Assembly (NCBI GenBank): GCA_015501585.1
Contig: JADNRY010000039.1
Span: 248,001 to 312,000 of the forward strand
Length of the DNA: 64,000 nucleotides
Direction of reading: 5' to 3'
From: Rhodocollybia butyracea
Lineage: Eukaryota; Basidiomycota; Agaricomycetes; Agaricales; Omphalotaceae
Of this stretch, positions 49,024 to 61,300 are shown in pieces. The position numbers and the translations under genes were made by a program. The first letter of the stretch is position 1. Every line of letters starts with the position of its first letter. The notes under the pieces are model-generated. The model was not told the origin of the DNA, did not search any database, and was given only the letters and a program-made list of their open reading frames with translations.

Positions 49024-49083
49024 TTGTCTCCCGAAGGCAGACTCTAAAACCTCTTGACACTTTGAGTCAAGGTATGGTTAGAA
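49024..49083. repeat. 60-bp dispersed element (copy 3) with 8-bp target repeat
   Basis: Starts TTGTCTCCCGAAGGCAGA and ends GGTATGGTTAGA; the flanks carry CCTAAACG on both sides (49016-49023 and 49084-49091). It lies in the spacer between B1 and the SNX3 fragment, 34-42 kb from the other two copies. Confidence 0.7.
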
Positions 49084-49689
49084 CCTAAACGGGGATATGT
49101 TTCCTAAGTATCACCCTTGCTGTTTTCTGTTGGGTCTAAGCACTATGTTAGTGCTGCAGTCTACCTGCTTCTTGGAAGTCAAGCTTGCTGGCTTGTCGCT
49201 GTCGCTGCCACAGGTGTTTTTCATTCGTCATCTCTGAAAGATCTAATCTATTAGGAAGAAACGCGTGACCCATAGGTTAGAATTCAAATCTACATATGGG
49301 TAGTTCTAGTACAACACCTTCTATATAACACATCATACTCAGTCTCAACGCCGTACACATTCCAGTTCAGCCAATCGTCGACAATGGCGGCGCAAAATAA
49401 CACCAGAACTCTCGCATCGCCGAGAAATGATCGTACCATAAACGTTTAAACAGTGGGATCTCGTTGAACGATCCAGGTACCACACTATCTTCCCAGACCA
49501 CTATAAATCGCCATGGCCCAAATCCTGATAGCGAGAACTACAATCCGCCCTCAACGTTCAACGTTAACACCCTCTTGTTCTCGCAAAATCCAAAAGAGGC
49601 CGCTCTGATACAGTATCTCTCGATCCCTCATTCCATCCAAGCATCCCCGAATCACCTCCAAACATACCCTCATGCAGTTTTGTAAAGAG

Positions 49690-49795
49690 TCCAAAGATAA
49701 TGCATAATGACCACGGTCTCTACGTTTGTGCGCATGCGAGCGCGTTTGACGAAGCAAGGATAGCTGGCAGGGAGAAAACTGTAGGTGTCCCAATC
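49690..49795 (+). pseudogene. SNX3 exon 1 fragment (unit B1)
   Basis: Matches 56050-56145 from GTCCAAAGA.AATG through FDEARIA..RE.TV and the donor region GTAGGTGTCCCA. Two extra bases break the frame near the eleventh codon. No later SNX3 exon follows; similarity stops just inside the first intron. Confidence 0.7.
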
Positions 49796-51420
49796 GGAGT
49801 TGGAACTGAAATCCACAGACGACGCGAATACGCTGGATACTACCCGACTTATTGTGCTATCATTCATCTCATCCTCGAACTCATATTTTGCTACCGCAAA
49901 CGCAGAAGTGGCTTTCTCTCCCACACGTTCTCCTCACTGGCTCACATCTTGGTCCTCCTAGCTGCTCGTACTCTTTCACTTCCTTTTTCCCTTGCCAACC
50001 AAAAAGTCTCTGTGTCCGTCATGGATGCGATATTCAACTCTAACGTTATCTTGGTGATCTTCCCTACCATCTCTACCATCTCTGTTTGCACCGTCTTTCG
50101 TTTCACAAAATTTGTCAATCCCAAGAAAAATTCCCAACCGATCGGTAAAACCATCCGCTGCGAAATTGTGGCTTGTCGTATCTCCTGTTGATGAGCTGCG
50201 GTATGCTGATACAACGGAGTATGTTGATACTATGAGAGGAGATAGTCAGGGATATACAGAGGGTCCTCTTAGGGATACATGCTGCTATTGGGATTGGGAA
50301 GGGACAGCCGGAGAATGCAGTGTCACTTTTGAGCGGGGGAAGAAGGAAGGCTCATTGTACAGCTATAATTTCATCAAAGACAATACCATTATTCAGTCGA
50401 AACACGAATGCGAATGGACCGTATTCGCTGAAGGTTGTGCAGCTTTTGTTGAAAAGGGGCATTGTGAGCGCGATGATGGTTGAAGATGTGGTTTGTGAGA
50501 ATTATGCCCATGGGAATCTGTTGGAGGTATTGAGGCGTGGGCGATTGGGTATGTTTTTATCTTTTTATCATTCGTTGTTTGCTGATTCCTCATCCTTACC
50601 AGTCTTCGATATGCCTAGTTTTCAAGACCGTAAACCTCCTCCAAGTAGTCGACGTCGTGGCGTGTCTGTGTTTCGTGCTCGTGGGACACCAGCATCAAGA
50701 TAACGCTCAACGAGTAGAGGGAACTGCAAGCGATGAAGGGCAGGTGAACTCTCCTCCTGGTGTATGCGTGGGTACGACTGCCAATCTCCTGTCCCAGTTT
50801 TCTGCTTCCACCGCGTTCTCAAACATCGCCATCTCCTTGAACTCCACTCCCAACCTCTTCCATGCAGCTGGGTGAAGGCATGACAATGCTTCAGGTCCAT
50901 TAGATCATGAATGCACAGGATAGGCAGCGCTTGCAGAGTGAAGTGTAGGTCATTTGCCCATGCAGACTACGCACCAGCGTCAGCGAGAGAGATGGGTCAA
51001 GGTTGGGATGGACCATATGAGTGACGTATATAGTAGAAACGACTCTATCATTGTGATAATTCAATTGAGTTTGCACTCGGATTGAAGTATCGAGTTCGGC
51101 GGGGGACCCGCTCGAGATATAGCCAGTCCCTACTCGTCTCAGGGATTAAAATCCGAAGCGCTGGTAAAGAGATCGTGGTTTGGATCCAAAGTGTTATTAT
51201 TTGTCTCAGTACAAGTACGGATTTTATATACTGTAAATATTTGTACAAAATACTAAATAAAGTAATATGACGAGATTCATACGTAGACGCGTATGAAGCT
51301 CGACATCATATGTGAATAACAAAGCACCTCTACAAAATGGCCACAGACCAGAGTTTTATCATTGTCATGAGGGCAATCCAGTGGATTCGGACGCACTTGA
51401 AACTTATTTCGTGTACAATT
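49796..51420. other. Region with open frames but no recognised gene
   Basis: A plus-strand frame at 49700-50191 continues from the SNX3-like FDEARIAGRE segment into unrelated sequence with hydrophobic stretches. A 123-codon frame at 50112-50483 and a 112-codon frame at 50537-50875 have no domain I recognise. 50880-51420 holds nothing I can name. A spurious or chimeric transcript is possible, but I cannot support a gene. Confidence 0.35.
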
Positions 51421-51429
51421 TTGCCTGCT

Positions 51430-51570
51430 CCATCATGGGAGACACAGATCGACCAGCAACCTGTTTTCGAGAACCAGCAGAAGTGGAATGTTCGCATTCA
51501 CAGCTCGCTTTTTATTCCATGTCAAATCTTCAGTTTCGGGCCCACTAGTAAGTGAAACAGAAGGAAGCGA
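51430..51570 (-). promoter_or_regulatory. Relic B-family promoter without a B gene
   Basis: GAGACACAGATCGACCAGCA, ...CAGCAGAA...CATTCGC, GCTTTTTATTCC.TGTCAAATC and GTGAAACAGAAGGAA are the same blocks, in the same order, that precede B1, B2 and B3. No signal exon follows, so a fourth B unit has lost its coding part. Confidence 0.55.
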
Positions 51571-51821
51571 CTGGTGGTCTCTACATGGCACGGCGTGCAT
51601 CTACTCACAGCAAGATTCAAACTTTCCCGAGGGACCAGGTGCCTGTCTTACAGCCCCCAACAACTCCCCAATAGCCAGTATGAACTGTATACGAAGCACA
51701 CCAGCTCACATCAACTGGTAACAATATTTGGCGACCGCTATCAATTGAATTTTGGACAATACTTATCGTATCAGTATGTACGATCGGAGAGCAGAGTAGG
51801 GAGCGGAGCACTATGGGCGTG

Positions 51822-52773
51822 TTAGCCTGGATTTCTATGGACAGGCTTGGGCGTACAGTATAGTATCAGTGCCAACGCATCTTCGCACCAGTACTGGTAC
51901 TGGCTTAGCATACACAAGGAACTACATCCAGGAACTTTGTTTATCCAAGATTCACCTGAGCAAATCAACGGGAATGCGAGGGCGAATGCGGGGGCGAGGG
52001 CGTGGGCGTACGCGGGATACTGAAGCCCAAGGGTAAGAGTTTCGGATGATGTATCGGGGAGATTAGTACGTTCTTCATAAATTCCACTTTCAAAAACTCT
52101 CCATTCATCGTTTCCCAATATGAATGTGTCTTGTATTTGTGAAGACTGACGGGACGGCCTCATCCAGGTCGGGATAGGCCACAACAAGTTTATACGGGGC
52201 ACCTGGGGGGTCTGAGCTATAAAGGCCTAGATATCTTTGACCATAGGAGATGCGGGAGCGACCACTCTCAGGTATCCGAGCTATCAAAGCATATACGAGG
52301 CGCATAAGTCAAACTGGATCTGGGAGCAAGTACTCAGGCACTCACTACCGCTGGCTATCCACCCAATACAGGGTACTTTAGCGCAGCGCTTCCCTCCGGT
52401 GACTATGACATAAAGCCACCCCCGTCTTCCTCCTTCAGGCTCCCGTAGACGTTCGAATTCTACCGGTTCGCCTTCCTCATGCAAGGCTGTATTGATTATT
52501 CCTTGGAGGGCCGATTCAATATTAGGACTGTCTGGATATGGCTTAATAGGCTTGTAATGACCTTTACTATCAATGTAGGTCGCGATTCGGATGAGCTGGT
52601 AATATGGCATGTGGGCTTTACGTCTGGTATGATTACCGTAGCAAAACACTTACAGGTCCGTAGCTTTCATGCGCCTCCGGTTGTCCTGTACTAGGTCCTG
52701 TTTCCATTGGCAGGGGGCATACTGCAAGTATGGAACTCGCTACGAATGTCAAGAGAAGAAGACCAGAGCGCAT
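51822..52773 (-). pseudogene. B2: frameshifted family-B copy
   Basis: Exon 1 (52773-52654, 40 codons) has signal MRSGLLLLTFVASSILAVCP. Intron 52653-52596 with GTAAGT. Exon 2 starts LIRIATYIDSKGHYKP and continues to WLYVIVTGGKRCAKVPCIGW (core C-A-K-V-P-C-I-G-W). Then an 8-base insertion near 52335-52342 compared with B1 and B3 shifts the frame. The next frame gives RLVYALIARIPES, YLGLYSSDPPGAPYKLVVAY and PDLDE; a second shift near 52140 leads into DTFILGNDEWRVFESGIYEE. With two independent breaks, neither in an obvious homopolymer, this copy is probably a real pseudogene. Confidence 0.65.
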
Positions 52774-53689
52774 TTTTGAAAATTGTATAGGGTGAAACAG
52801 AGATTGACCAGCAAACTGTTTTGGAGTGGGAGACTGAACCAGCAGAACTACGAGAATATTCGCATCCACAGCTTGCTTTTTATTCCTATATCAAATCTCA
52901 GGGTTGCACGCCCATCCGAAGTGAAACAGAAGGAAGGAACCGAACAAGTAGTCCTAGGTAGTCCCTGTTTAAGGCATGGCGCGCGCCACTCTGCGCCGCT
53001 TTGCTGTCTCGCAACTAGGATGACGAGGATGACAAGGATGAAGCATATAAAAAGATATTCTGGTCGGAATCAGTGATTTTGCGACCGTATTACCTATATA
53101 GGATGAAAGCATCGATCCGGAGAGCACAGGAGAGTAGTTACATACGATCAGGGAGCGGAGTATACACTACAGACAAGGAGCACCTAACTCCATGAAATTT
53201 GAAGGCCGACGCTTGAATGTTGAACGTTGAAGCCCTGAATTGATATTTTGAATATTACGCTTGAGCCTTGGACGAGGTAGTTCCCATCGCCTTTGCTCTT
53301 TTCGTTGGGGTCTAATTAATGCAGTGTTGTACATACCTCTATGTAACCAAGTACTACGTCGGTGCTTATTCTAACTCTTTGGAAGCTTTTGGGAGCCGAG
53401 CTCGCCACTGGGCCGTTTTTCATTCATCTGAAGGTGTTGAGTCACATGTCAAATTGCTGATCGCGACTGAGAGCTTTTCACTCAAGTTTTTTTTTTTTTT
53501 TTTCGGAACGTTACCTGCGTCAACGACTTGTGTCGCTATAACAGTGCTATAACGTCAGAGCATCGGGTGAGCGACAACAATCATTTATTTACTTTGCAGA
53601 TGGTGGATTCTTCTACTCTTTCATTCCTTAATTTCCATGAGGCATGCACTCTCCGAGATGAGTATTCTGTATAATCGTGATTGTCCAGG

Positions 53690-54090
53690 TTCTACCTTCC
53701 CTCCGAATCTGTAGGGTTTGCTGTTCCACATGCAGGAACGAAGGTGAGTTTCACCCAGTTCGTTCCTTGTTTTTCCCATAGCTTTTCTGCTAATTCCCAG
53801 ATTTTGGTGGGCAACTACACTCTAATAGAATGTGTTCCATAGAATCTGTGGTCCCACAGTGGACACATACTCCGCGCGGTTCATAGCCGGGTATGTTGTC
53901 CCAGTAGGACCCCATTTTATGTCGGATTGATTTCCATAAAGCCTCCTCCGATGGAATTCTCCCAGAGATCTCTTCTGCGCTTTCACTCAAGTTTTTGGGG
54001 AGTCGCATCCTCTGGTTTCTCGCTTGCTGAAAAACCAGCCAGCGCAAAGTAGAGCGCGACCCGATTTCCTTCTCTCCCAGTGTCATTTAG
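53690..54090 (-). mobile_element. Retrotransposon remnant (zinc-finger end of a LINE-type reverse transcriptase region)
   Basis: The minus frame from 54086 reads SRSTLRWLVFQQARNQRMRL, SEEALWKSIRHKMGSYWDNI, PGYEPRGVCVHCGTTDSMEH, ILLEC, and after a one-base shift IWELAEKLWEKQGTNWVKLT. A C-x2-C-x6-H-x4-C pattern with SMEHIL and the IWELA helix is typical of the 3' region of fungal non-LTR elements (zf-RVT-like, before an RNase H domain). Only this fragment is present, with a frameshift, between B2 and the next SNX3 fragment. Confidence 0.55.
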
Positions 54091-54129
54091 TTAGTTCGGA
54101 CGTCCATTAGGCAGCTCTAAACTTCGTTC

Positions 54130-54183
54130 AGTTTTGGTCCAAAGACAATGACCACGGTGTCTCCATTTGCGCGCGCAAGCGCA
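54130..54183 (+). pseudogene. SNX3 exon 1 fragment (unit B2)
   Basis: ATGACCACGGTGTCTCCATT and the following GCGCGCGCAAGC match SNX3 codons 1-11 exactly in frame. At 54183 the match ends abruptly and B 3'-flank sequence (CTATCAATCTGAATTTTGGA) begins. This is the duplication junction. Confidence 0.75.
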
Positions 54184-54383
54184 CTATCAATCTGAATTTT
54201 GGACAGTACTCATCGTATCCGTACATACAATCAGGCAGCAGAGTACATACTCCAAGGAGCGGAGTACCTATGGCCTTGGGCATACAGTAATACCAACACA
54301 TGTTCGAACAAGCTTCTCACTAGTACTAGTACTGGCTTAAAATACATGAGGAACTACATCCAGGAAACTTGTCCTTCCAAGGT

Positions 54384-55290
54384 TCACTTGGGCGAACCAG
54401 AGAGAGTCTTGGGCGAACCAGAGAGAGTCCAGGGCGAACTTGAAAGCTGGGGTGAACGCGGCGGGGGCGTATTCAAGGGCGAATTCGAGGGCGAATTCAA
54501 GGACGAATGCGTGATAGAGAAGCCCAGGGGTAGGAGTTGCGGATGATGTGTTGTGAGGCTATGTGTGTTCTTCATAAATTCCACATTCAAAAAGTCTTTG
54601 TTAATCTTTTCCCATTCTAAATGCGTTGGGTCCCTTATAACCGTGGGTTGGGCGCCAATCTTTATATTGGGATAGGCCACAACGAGGTTAAACGGACTAC
54701 CTGGGCTGCCTGAGCTAAGGCCCAGATATGCTTGATTATGAGGATTGGTTGCACCCTCAGGTAGTACATCGCCTATCTGTATCCGAACTATCAAAGCATA
54801 TATGAGACGCACAAGTAAAACTGGATATGGGAAAAAATGCTCACGACCTACTGCTATCCACCCAAAACATGGTTCTGCAGTGCAGTGCTCCCCTCCAGTG
54901 ACTTTGACATAAAGCCAATTCCATTTTCCTTCAGGCTGTATTAAACCATTGAGTTCTACCAATTTGTTTGCGTTTCCGTCCAAACCGAAGGCTACAGCGA
55001 TCGTTGTTCTGAGGTCATCTTCAACCTCATCATAATGCTTTGTGCGATGGGTCTTTGGTAGCTCAGGCTTGGGTTCACCATGACGATCGATGAACTGCAC
55101 GACAAGCTGGCAATATGTGGGCTTTCCGTGTAATATGATTACCGTAGCAAACACTTACTACAGGTCCGTCACTTTCATGCGCCCCCGGGTGTCCTGTACT
55201 AGGCCCGGCTAGTCCTGTTTGCATTGGGAGAGGGCATACAGCAAGTATGGAACTCGCTACGAGTGTCAAGAGAAGAAGAGCGGAGCGCAT
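54384..55290 (-). CDS. B3: intact secreted family-B protein, 284 aa
   Basis: Exon 1 (55290-55159, 44 codons) has signal MRSALLLLTLVASSILAVCP and a Gly/Pro linker. The intron 55158-55107 is 52 nt, phase 0. Exon 2 (55106-54384) contains LVVQFIDRHGEPKPELPKTH, WLYVKVTGGEHCTAEPCFGW (core C-T-A-E-P-C-F-G-W), LVRLIYALIVRIQ, AYLGLSSGSPGSPFNLVVAY and a Ser/Pro/Leu-rich tail with the repeat SGSPKTLSGSPK at the end. The tail is absent from B1. It is divergent from the intact SNX3 gene, whose start is 770 bp away. The role is unknown. Confidence 0.72.
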
Positions 55291-55679
55291 TGTTCGAAAA
55301 TTTTATCGGGTGAAACACAGATCGACCAGCAAACTGTTTTGGTAGTGGGAGACTGAACCAGCAGAACTGGAGCATTCGCATTCATATCTCGATCTTTTAT
55401 TCCCGTATCAAAGCCTCAGGGTTGCAGGCCCATCAGTGCAACAGAACGTGGGCTCTGTTTAAATAAGGCATGGCGCGCCATGAATATATCATCATATACC
55501 ACCTACTTTGCTGTCTCGCAGTATGAAGCACGAGAAAGAGATTCAGATATGGTCGGAATCAGCGATTGGTGACCGTGTTAGCTAGGATGAAGACATCGAT
55601 TCGGAGAGTACTTATTATGATTACAAGCGATCAGGGAGCAGAGTACAGGTCGGACCAATACAGGTACTCCAGTCCTTGA

Positions 55680-55800
55680 CCCGCATGAAACCACTATGAA
55701 ACCCTATGAAACCTTGAGGTGGGGGTGCACCTGTGCGGACTGGCCTGTTTGAAGTTTCGCCACCATTTGCGTGGGATTTGGCGACCTGGGGAGAGGTTTG
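55680..55800. repeat. Segment related to the right part of the A7 insertion
   Basis: GTTTCGCCACCATTTGCGTG followed by GGATTTGGCGACCTG matches, with few changes, GTTTCGCCACTGGTTGCGTG and GGATTTGGTAACTTG at 16885-16920. Both are preceded by a G-rich GGTG..GGTGC stretch. It may mark another copy or relic of the same element. Confidence 0.45.
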
Positions 55801-56059
55801 ACAGAAGCCTGAGGCTGAATATTGATTAATATTGAGATATTGCTGGTTACGACTGGTTACGCCTGGACGATCCTATCACCTTTGCTCTTCAATTCTGTTG
55901 GGGTACAATCATAGTACGACTTCGGTGCCTGCCGTCTCCGAAGTCGGCCGTTTATCCGCTCTTTGGAAGTCGGCCGTTTGATCTAATCCTCTTGAGTCAC
56001 ATGTCAAATTGCTGTCCCTGCTCTAAACTTCCTTCTGTTCTGTAAAGAATCCAAAGACA

Positions 56060-56931
56060 ATGACGACGGTGTCTCCATTTGCGCGCGCAAGCTCATTCGA
56101 CGAAGCAAGGATAGCTAACAGGGAGCAAACTGTAGGTGTCCCAGCCTTTGTTTGCTTAACCTGTTTCGTTTCTCGATTTTCTTTTGTTCTCGAGACACAC
56201 ATTTTGGCGTATCTCGATCTGGTTATGGCTCACTGAAATGGATTTCTGATCGTAGATTGAAGAAATGTACAGCGTTCCAGAGAGCTTTTTAGAAATCGAA
56301 GTGAGGAATCCACAGACACACGGTGAGCTTTTTTTTTGGCTTTTTATCTTCATTGGCTCTTGCGGGATTCTTTGGGCGCATTGTGTGTATTGTGGAAGAG
56401 AGAATGAATGCTCATGGGTTTGCAGGTTTAGGCCGAAAGATGTATACGGATTATGAGATCGTGTGCAAGGTAATTAACTGCGTTCAAGCTTTGTACAAAC
56501 TCTTTCCAACCTTGTTAATCCCAGACCAACATCCCTGCTTTCAAACTGCGGCATTCTCTCGTGCGACGCCGCTATTCTGATTTCGAAGCTTTCCGTATGG
56601 TGTCTTGTCGCTCGTCCGTGCGCGCAGAAGTGCTGAACTTTTCTGTCAAGGTGATATTCTTGAACGTGAATCTACGAGAGTAAATATTCCTCCTCTTCCC
56701 GGCAAGGTCTTTACGAACCGTTTCTCGGAGGAGGTTATTGAGGGTAGAAGGGAAGGCCTCGAGCGGTTCTTGAGTATCGTTGCGGGTCATCCGTTGTTAC
56801 AGGTGCGTTCTTACTTATTGTCTAAACATCGAATACGCATCTAATGTTGTTGTATATCTTTGTAGACTGGAAGTAAAGTGCTGTGTGCATTTCTTCAGGA
56901 TCCTGCTTGGGATAGGGCCCAATGGCTGTAA
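56060..56931 (+). CDS. SNX3: Sorting nexin SNX3/GRD19, complete
   Basis: Exon 1 (56060-56135) encodes [20 protein letters not shown] and REQTV. After a 127-nt intron come [20 protein letters not shown] and the PX domain: [40 protein letters not shown] (the middle intron has a GTATGG donor after TTCC), [20 protein letters not shown] and [20 protein letters not shown], ending [14 protein letters not shown] before TAA at 56929-56931. The RRY/F motif and the PPLPGK loop are the phosphatidylinositol 3-phosphate binding hallmarks. In yeast the protein sorts cargo with retromer at endosomes. All exons read in frame. Its first exon was copied into the B array. Confidence 0.9.
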
Positions 56932-57235
56932 TGTAATCATGTTGGTTGGATAGCTCGATGGACTTTTCTGATGTACACCACTACCACATCTTCATTTACT
57001 TCCTTCCTTCGACGTGGATTCATTCCCTTCTCTCTTTTCGTTTGCTTGTTGTAATAATGTAATTCGTTCCCCTAAAACCCTATCGTGAGCTTTCTCTGTA
57101 CAATACACTCAAATGTTTGTCTCTGTATTTTATATACGGAAGTCTTCGGAATATCTTCGGAGATAAATCACGCCCCTCGGCCTCAGCGCTCAACAGTAAT
57201 CATAATTACCAAAAATTTATTTACAGTCAGCGTCC

Positions 57236-58119
57236 ATGTTCTCCCAACTAAGAAAAGCTCCTCTGCGACGATGTCTGCACACCCAGACACCGCGCGCCGT
57301 GCCCAAAACCCTTTCATATAGACTCGGCTTCACTCTCGCTGCCTCAACAGTCGTTTCATACACAGCTTGGCGTTGGACAAGGGACCAGCGAATCGCGCTG
57401 GATAGCGCGACTTCCACAGACTGTGCGTGCTTTCTCTCCTTCTTTCCCTCCTAATACTCATAATCTTCCTGTTCATTTAGCTCATAACACCCCAGTTCTC
57501 GATAGCCCGTCATCGGAGACCCACCATACCTTCTCTACCCCCAAAACAACATCCGAGGGCTCGACGGACACGGATGCTCCACCAAAACCTGACGCCGAGA
57601 AGCCCCAGTCGGGCGAAGCAGAGGAGGGTTCAGACAGCGCTTCGCAGGGTGCGTATAACCCGGAGACCGGCGAGATCAACTGGGACTGCCCTTGCCTCGG
57701 TGGAATGGCCCATGGGCCATGCGGGCCAGAGTTCCGCGAGGCCTTTTCGTGCTTTATATACTCAGAAGAGGAGCCGAAAGGCATAAACTGCGTTGAAAAG
57801 TTCCAAGGCATGCAGACGTGCTTTAGAGCGCATCCCGAAGTCTATGCCGATGGTACGTGTTTTGCTTACGAATAAGATTTACTTTTCTTAACGCTGGTTG
57901 CTGGTAGAAATCGTGGATGACGAAGACGAGGGTCAAGCACCTGAAGCTGCTGCTGACTCTGAGAAGACTGGCGATACTGCTTCCTCGACTCAAGCAGAGA
58001 CCGCGTCACCCGCGGCTTCCACTCCCGCACAACCCACCTCCCAACCTCCCGCAGAAAAATCTTACTCCAGCCCCTCTACTGCTGGCTCTGAGAACACCGC
58101 AGAAAAGTCTTCCTCATAA
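57236..58119 (+). CDS. MIA40: MIA40 intermembrane-space import receptor/oxidoreductase
   Basis: Exons are 57236-57422, 57481-57852 and 57908-58119. The N-terminus is a mitochondrial presequence ([20 protein letters not shown]) followed by a membrane anchor ([16 protein letters not shown]). The conserved core reads [16 protein letters not shown], with the redox CPC, then [11 protein letters not shown] and [11 protein letters not shown], the two CX9C motifs. An acidic, Ala/Pro/Ser-rich tail ends EKSSS. Anchoring by an N-terminal helix is the fungal form of Mia40/Tim40, which oxidises small cysteine-rich proteins on entry. Two substrate-like twin-CX9C proteins (19.0 and 62 kb) are in the same window. 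Confidence 0.92.
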
Positions 58120-58312
58120 CGGATGACGGACCACTTGCTTTATTATATCAGTTAATATCCTACACCACTCAGTTGCAACTGATAGAATATCATTAATAAT
58201 CGCAAAAAAAGACCGTTAAAATAAAAATACAACAACAATTCGATACGAAAGCAAAAAAAAAAAAAAACAAGATACATAGAGTGTATATTCGGACGGGGCA
58301 GGGGGTCCTCCT

Positions 58313-61300
58313 TTTAGTTGATTTTGAATCTCTTTTCGATGCTCTCGTCTTTGAGCTTGTACCCGTTGGCACTGAACAATTTGGAGTGAAGGAAGGATGA
58401 GATATCATATATCTCATGCTCTTTAGCCTGGAGTGAACGAATCTAGTCAGCGAGGACAGCGTTACCCATGGCTGAATACTGCTTACCCTCTCTTCCAGGT
58501 CTTTGACCTTGATCTGAATCAGCTCGGGTTGCTCGTGTCGCTGCAGCATATGGAACCTAGCCTTCTCCTTGACAATATTCCCAAGTAAGAACGCCAACAG
58601 TTCTTCGTGGTCCTTGGACTGAGTGAGGTACTTTCTAAAGCCCTGCTCGACATATATATCAGCTTTTGCATGCACAACAGATGAATCAGAGCACGCACTC
58701 TCTGCAAAGTCTTCTTGATACTCATCTTCTGCGCGCTCACAAAGCTACCCACAGCAACCTCGATAGCCAGGTCAATATCATCCGCCCGCACATATTCCCG
58801 GAGCGACATCTTCGCACTGGCTTCCGCCATCCGGATCATGCTTTCCAAATGACGAACGGTAATGGGAAAGGAACCCGTCGCTTGCGATTGCTGCCGCAGG
58901 TCGACGAACAGCTTTGCCATCTTCTCCTGGTCGAGCTGGTATAGCTTCGGCTGGATCTTTTCGCGCGCGTACATGATATACTTGCGAAGCACATCCTGAG
59001 GAATGAGCTATCGAGGGACCAGTCAATACGTGCCTAGAACGAAAAACCAATGGGGTGCTTACATCCTCGTCAACCAAAGTTCCGACATCCATCTCATCCT
59101 GCTTCTCAAACGAAGGATGATTCCTCAGATGACTCCCAACAACGAACCGCGCGAGCAACTCATCCATCACCGGGTCGACCGTGTCTTTGACCACACACAA
59201 CACGTCGAAACGCGACAGAATGGGTTCAGTGAGCTCGACGTTCTGCTGGAACGGTATCGTCGGGTTGTACCTTCCCCGTATAGGATTGGCCGCCGCGATA
59301 ATAGCACAACGGGCTTGGAGCGTCGTGACGATACCGCTTTCGAAATGGAGATGGACTGCTGCTCCATGGCTTCATGAATAGACGTCCGATCCGAGTCGTT
59401 CATCTTGTCAAACTCGTCAATAAGACAAGTGCCTTTATCGGCGAGCACCAGAGCACCGCCCTCCAGAGTCCATTCGCGCGTCACAGGGTCTTTCCGGACA
59501 CTCGCAGTCAACCCGACGGCAGAAGCACCCTGACCGGTAGCGAAAACTGATCGATGAGCTGTCTTTTCGGCGTATTTGAGGAATTGGGATTTGGCGGTAC
59601 CAGGGTCACCGAGCAAAAGCACGTTTATATCACCGCGAATGCGGTGCTTGTTCTTGATGTCCTTGCGTACACCACCAAAGAGCGATAAAGCGATCGCGGT
59701 TTTGATATCCTCGTGGCCGTAGATAGAAGGAGCGATGGATTTAATGATACGCTTTCGGATTCGTTCATCACGAGACAGAGTGCGCATTTCCTTTTCATCT
59801 TCTTCGGTGAGACGGAAGGCGGCAAAAAGGTCTTCTTTCTTGTTCACATGATTGGCCTCGATGATAGTCGAAAAGACAGGGAAACCGTTCTTGGCGTTGA
59901 GCGACGCGTCAAAGTTGTTTCTGTAGACACCAGTGATTTCCTAGAAAAGTTGTTAATGGATAATGAACATGAATTGGGAATTTGGGACGTACGACTTCTT
60001 CTCCTGGCTTGGCGCTATCTACCAAGTCCCAGAGAAGAATGACCTCACGGTGGCGAGGCAGACGTCCTGCAGGCACAGATCCTGGAGACTCTTGCAAGGT
60101 CATCCTCTGGTAGTTACGGTATACAGTCTATAGATGCAAGTGGTTAACACCCGCCAATTGCCATTGCTCAGGACACATACCTGCTCCGAATTCACCGGGA
60201 AGGGACCTTTACTTTCACAGTTTGCGCAGTAGCTGACTCTGACTTCCTTGGTTGCATCCTGGTAGAATGGGCCTAGAACAGCGCCGCACTTTTTACAGTC
60301 GAATTTGACGTATTTGAGCTGAGGGAACACGCTACTACGCCGGGTAACCACACCAGTGATGCGGACAAGGTTGTTGAGGTTGGCGCGTCGGAGATCTCGC
60401 AGCGATGATGCGAACGGTAGGTCGCATATTCGGACGTGTACTTCAGAGTGGATACGCTTGTACGCGGGGTAATACAAGAGGATGGCGGTGAGGGCGACTT
60501 CGTCGAAGATAGCGAGCATGGCGGTCGGTGCATTGGTGAGGAAGTACGCTAGGATGGGCTTGGAGTAGGCTAGGTGACTGTAGGAAACTTCGAGAGATTC
60601 CGAGTTGTCTGAAGGAGGACATTGAGGACCAATCGACAGGAATGGCAGAAAAAGACGTACTCTCTCCCAAGTTTCGAATTCTTTGGCCATACACGGATGC
60701 ACCTTGATCGTCGACATAAGTCATCAAGAATTGACGGAAATTTTTAACGATGGAACGTCTGACACGTGGGTTTGCGATCCACTCGACGATTGACTTGGCC
60801 TTGATATCACTGAGCTGTTCAAGAGGCATTTCCTGTGTCCTGAATGAGAAAAAAGGGGGCAGAAGGACAGGCAAATAGCTCACATCTTCGAAACCATCCA
60901 CATCATCTGCATCTCTTCTTTCATCATATTGTCGCCTAGTCCTGCGCTTCATCCGCACAAGTTCATCGTCGCCCTCGTCCATGTCATCATCTTCGTCCAA
61001 AAAAGCAGGAGCTCGCGAGCGCTGAGCAGCACGAGTGCCTTTTCGGCCTCCTTGCGCAGCACGGTCGCGTCTCTCCATCTTTTTTTCGGCCAAACGACGC
61101 GCTGCAGCTGAGAGTTCTTCAACATCCTCGTCGTCGTCGATGCCAGTTTGATCATATCGATCAAGGAGTTCATTTTCCGCGTAATCTCTGCAGCGATAGA
61201 ATGAATTTCTGGGCGAAAAAAAAAACGCGTAAAATGGACATACTGTTGCATGTTATCTGCATACAAGTCTTCGCCGTCGTCGTCTTCTTCTGGTGCGTCA

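Noticed and set aside
50112..50875. Open frames of 112-127 codons downstream of the SNX3 fragment
   Set aside because: Several frames overlap in the same place without a recognisable motif or consistent splice joints; kept only as a described region.
53488..53504. Long T run as a possible retroelement tail
   Set aside because: No target duplication or adjoining element end could be linked to it; the LINE-like fragment starts about 200 bp away and is in the other orientation.
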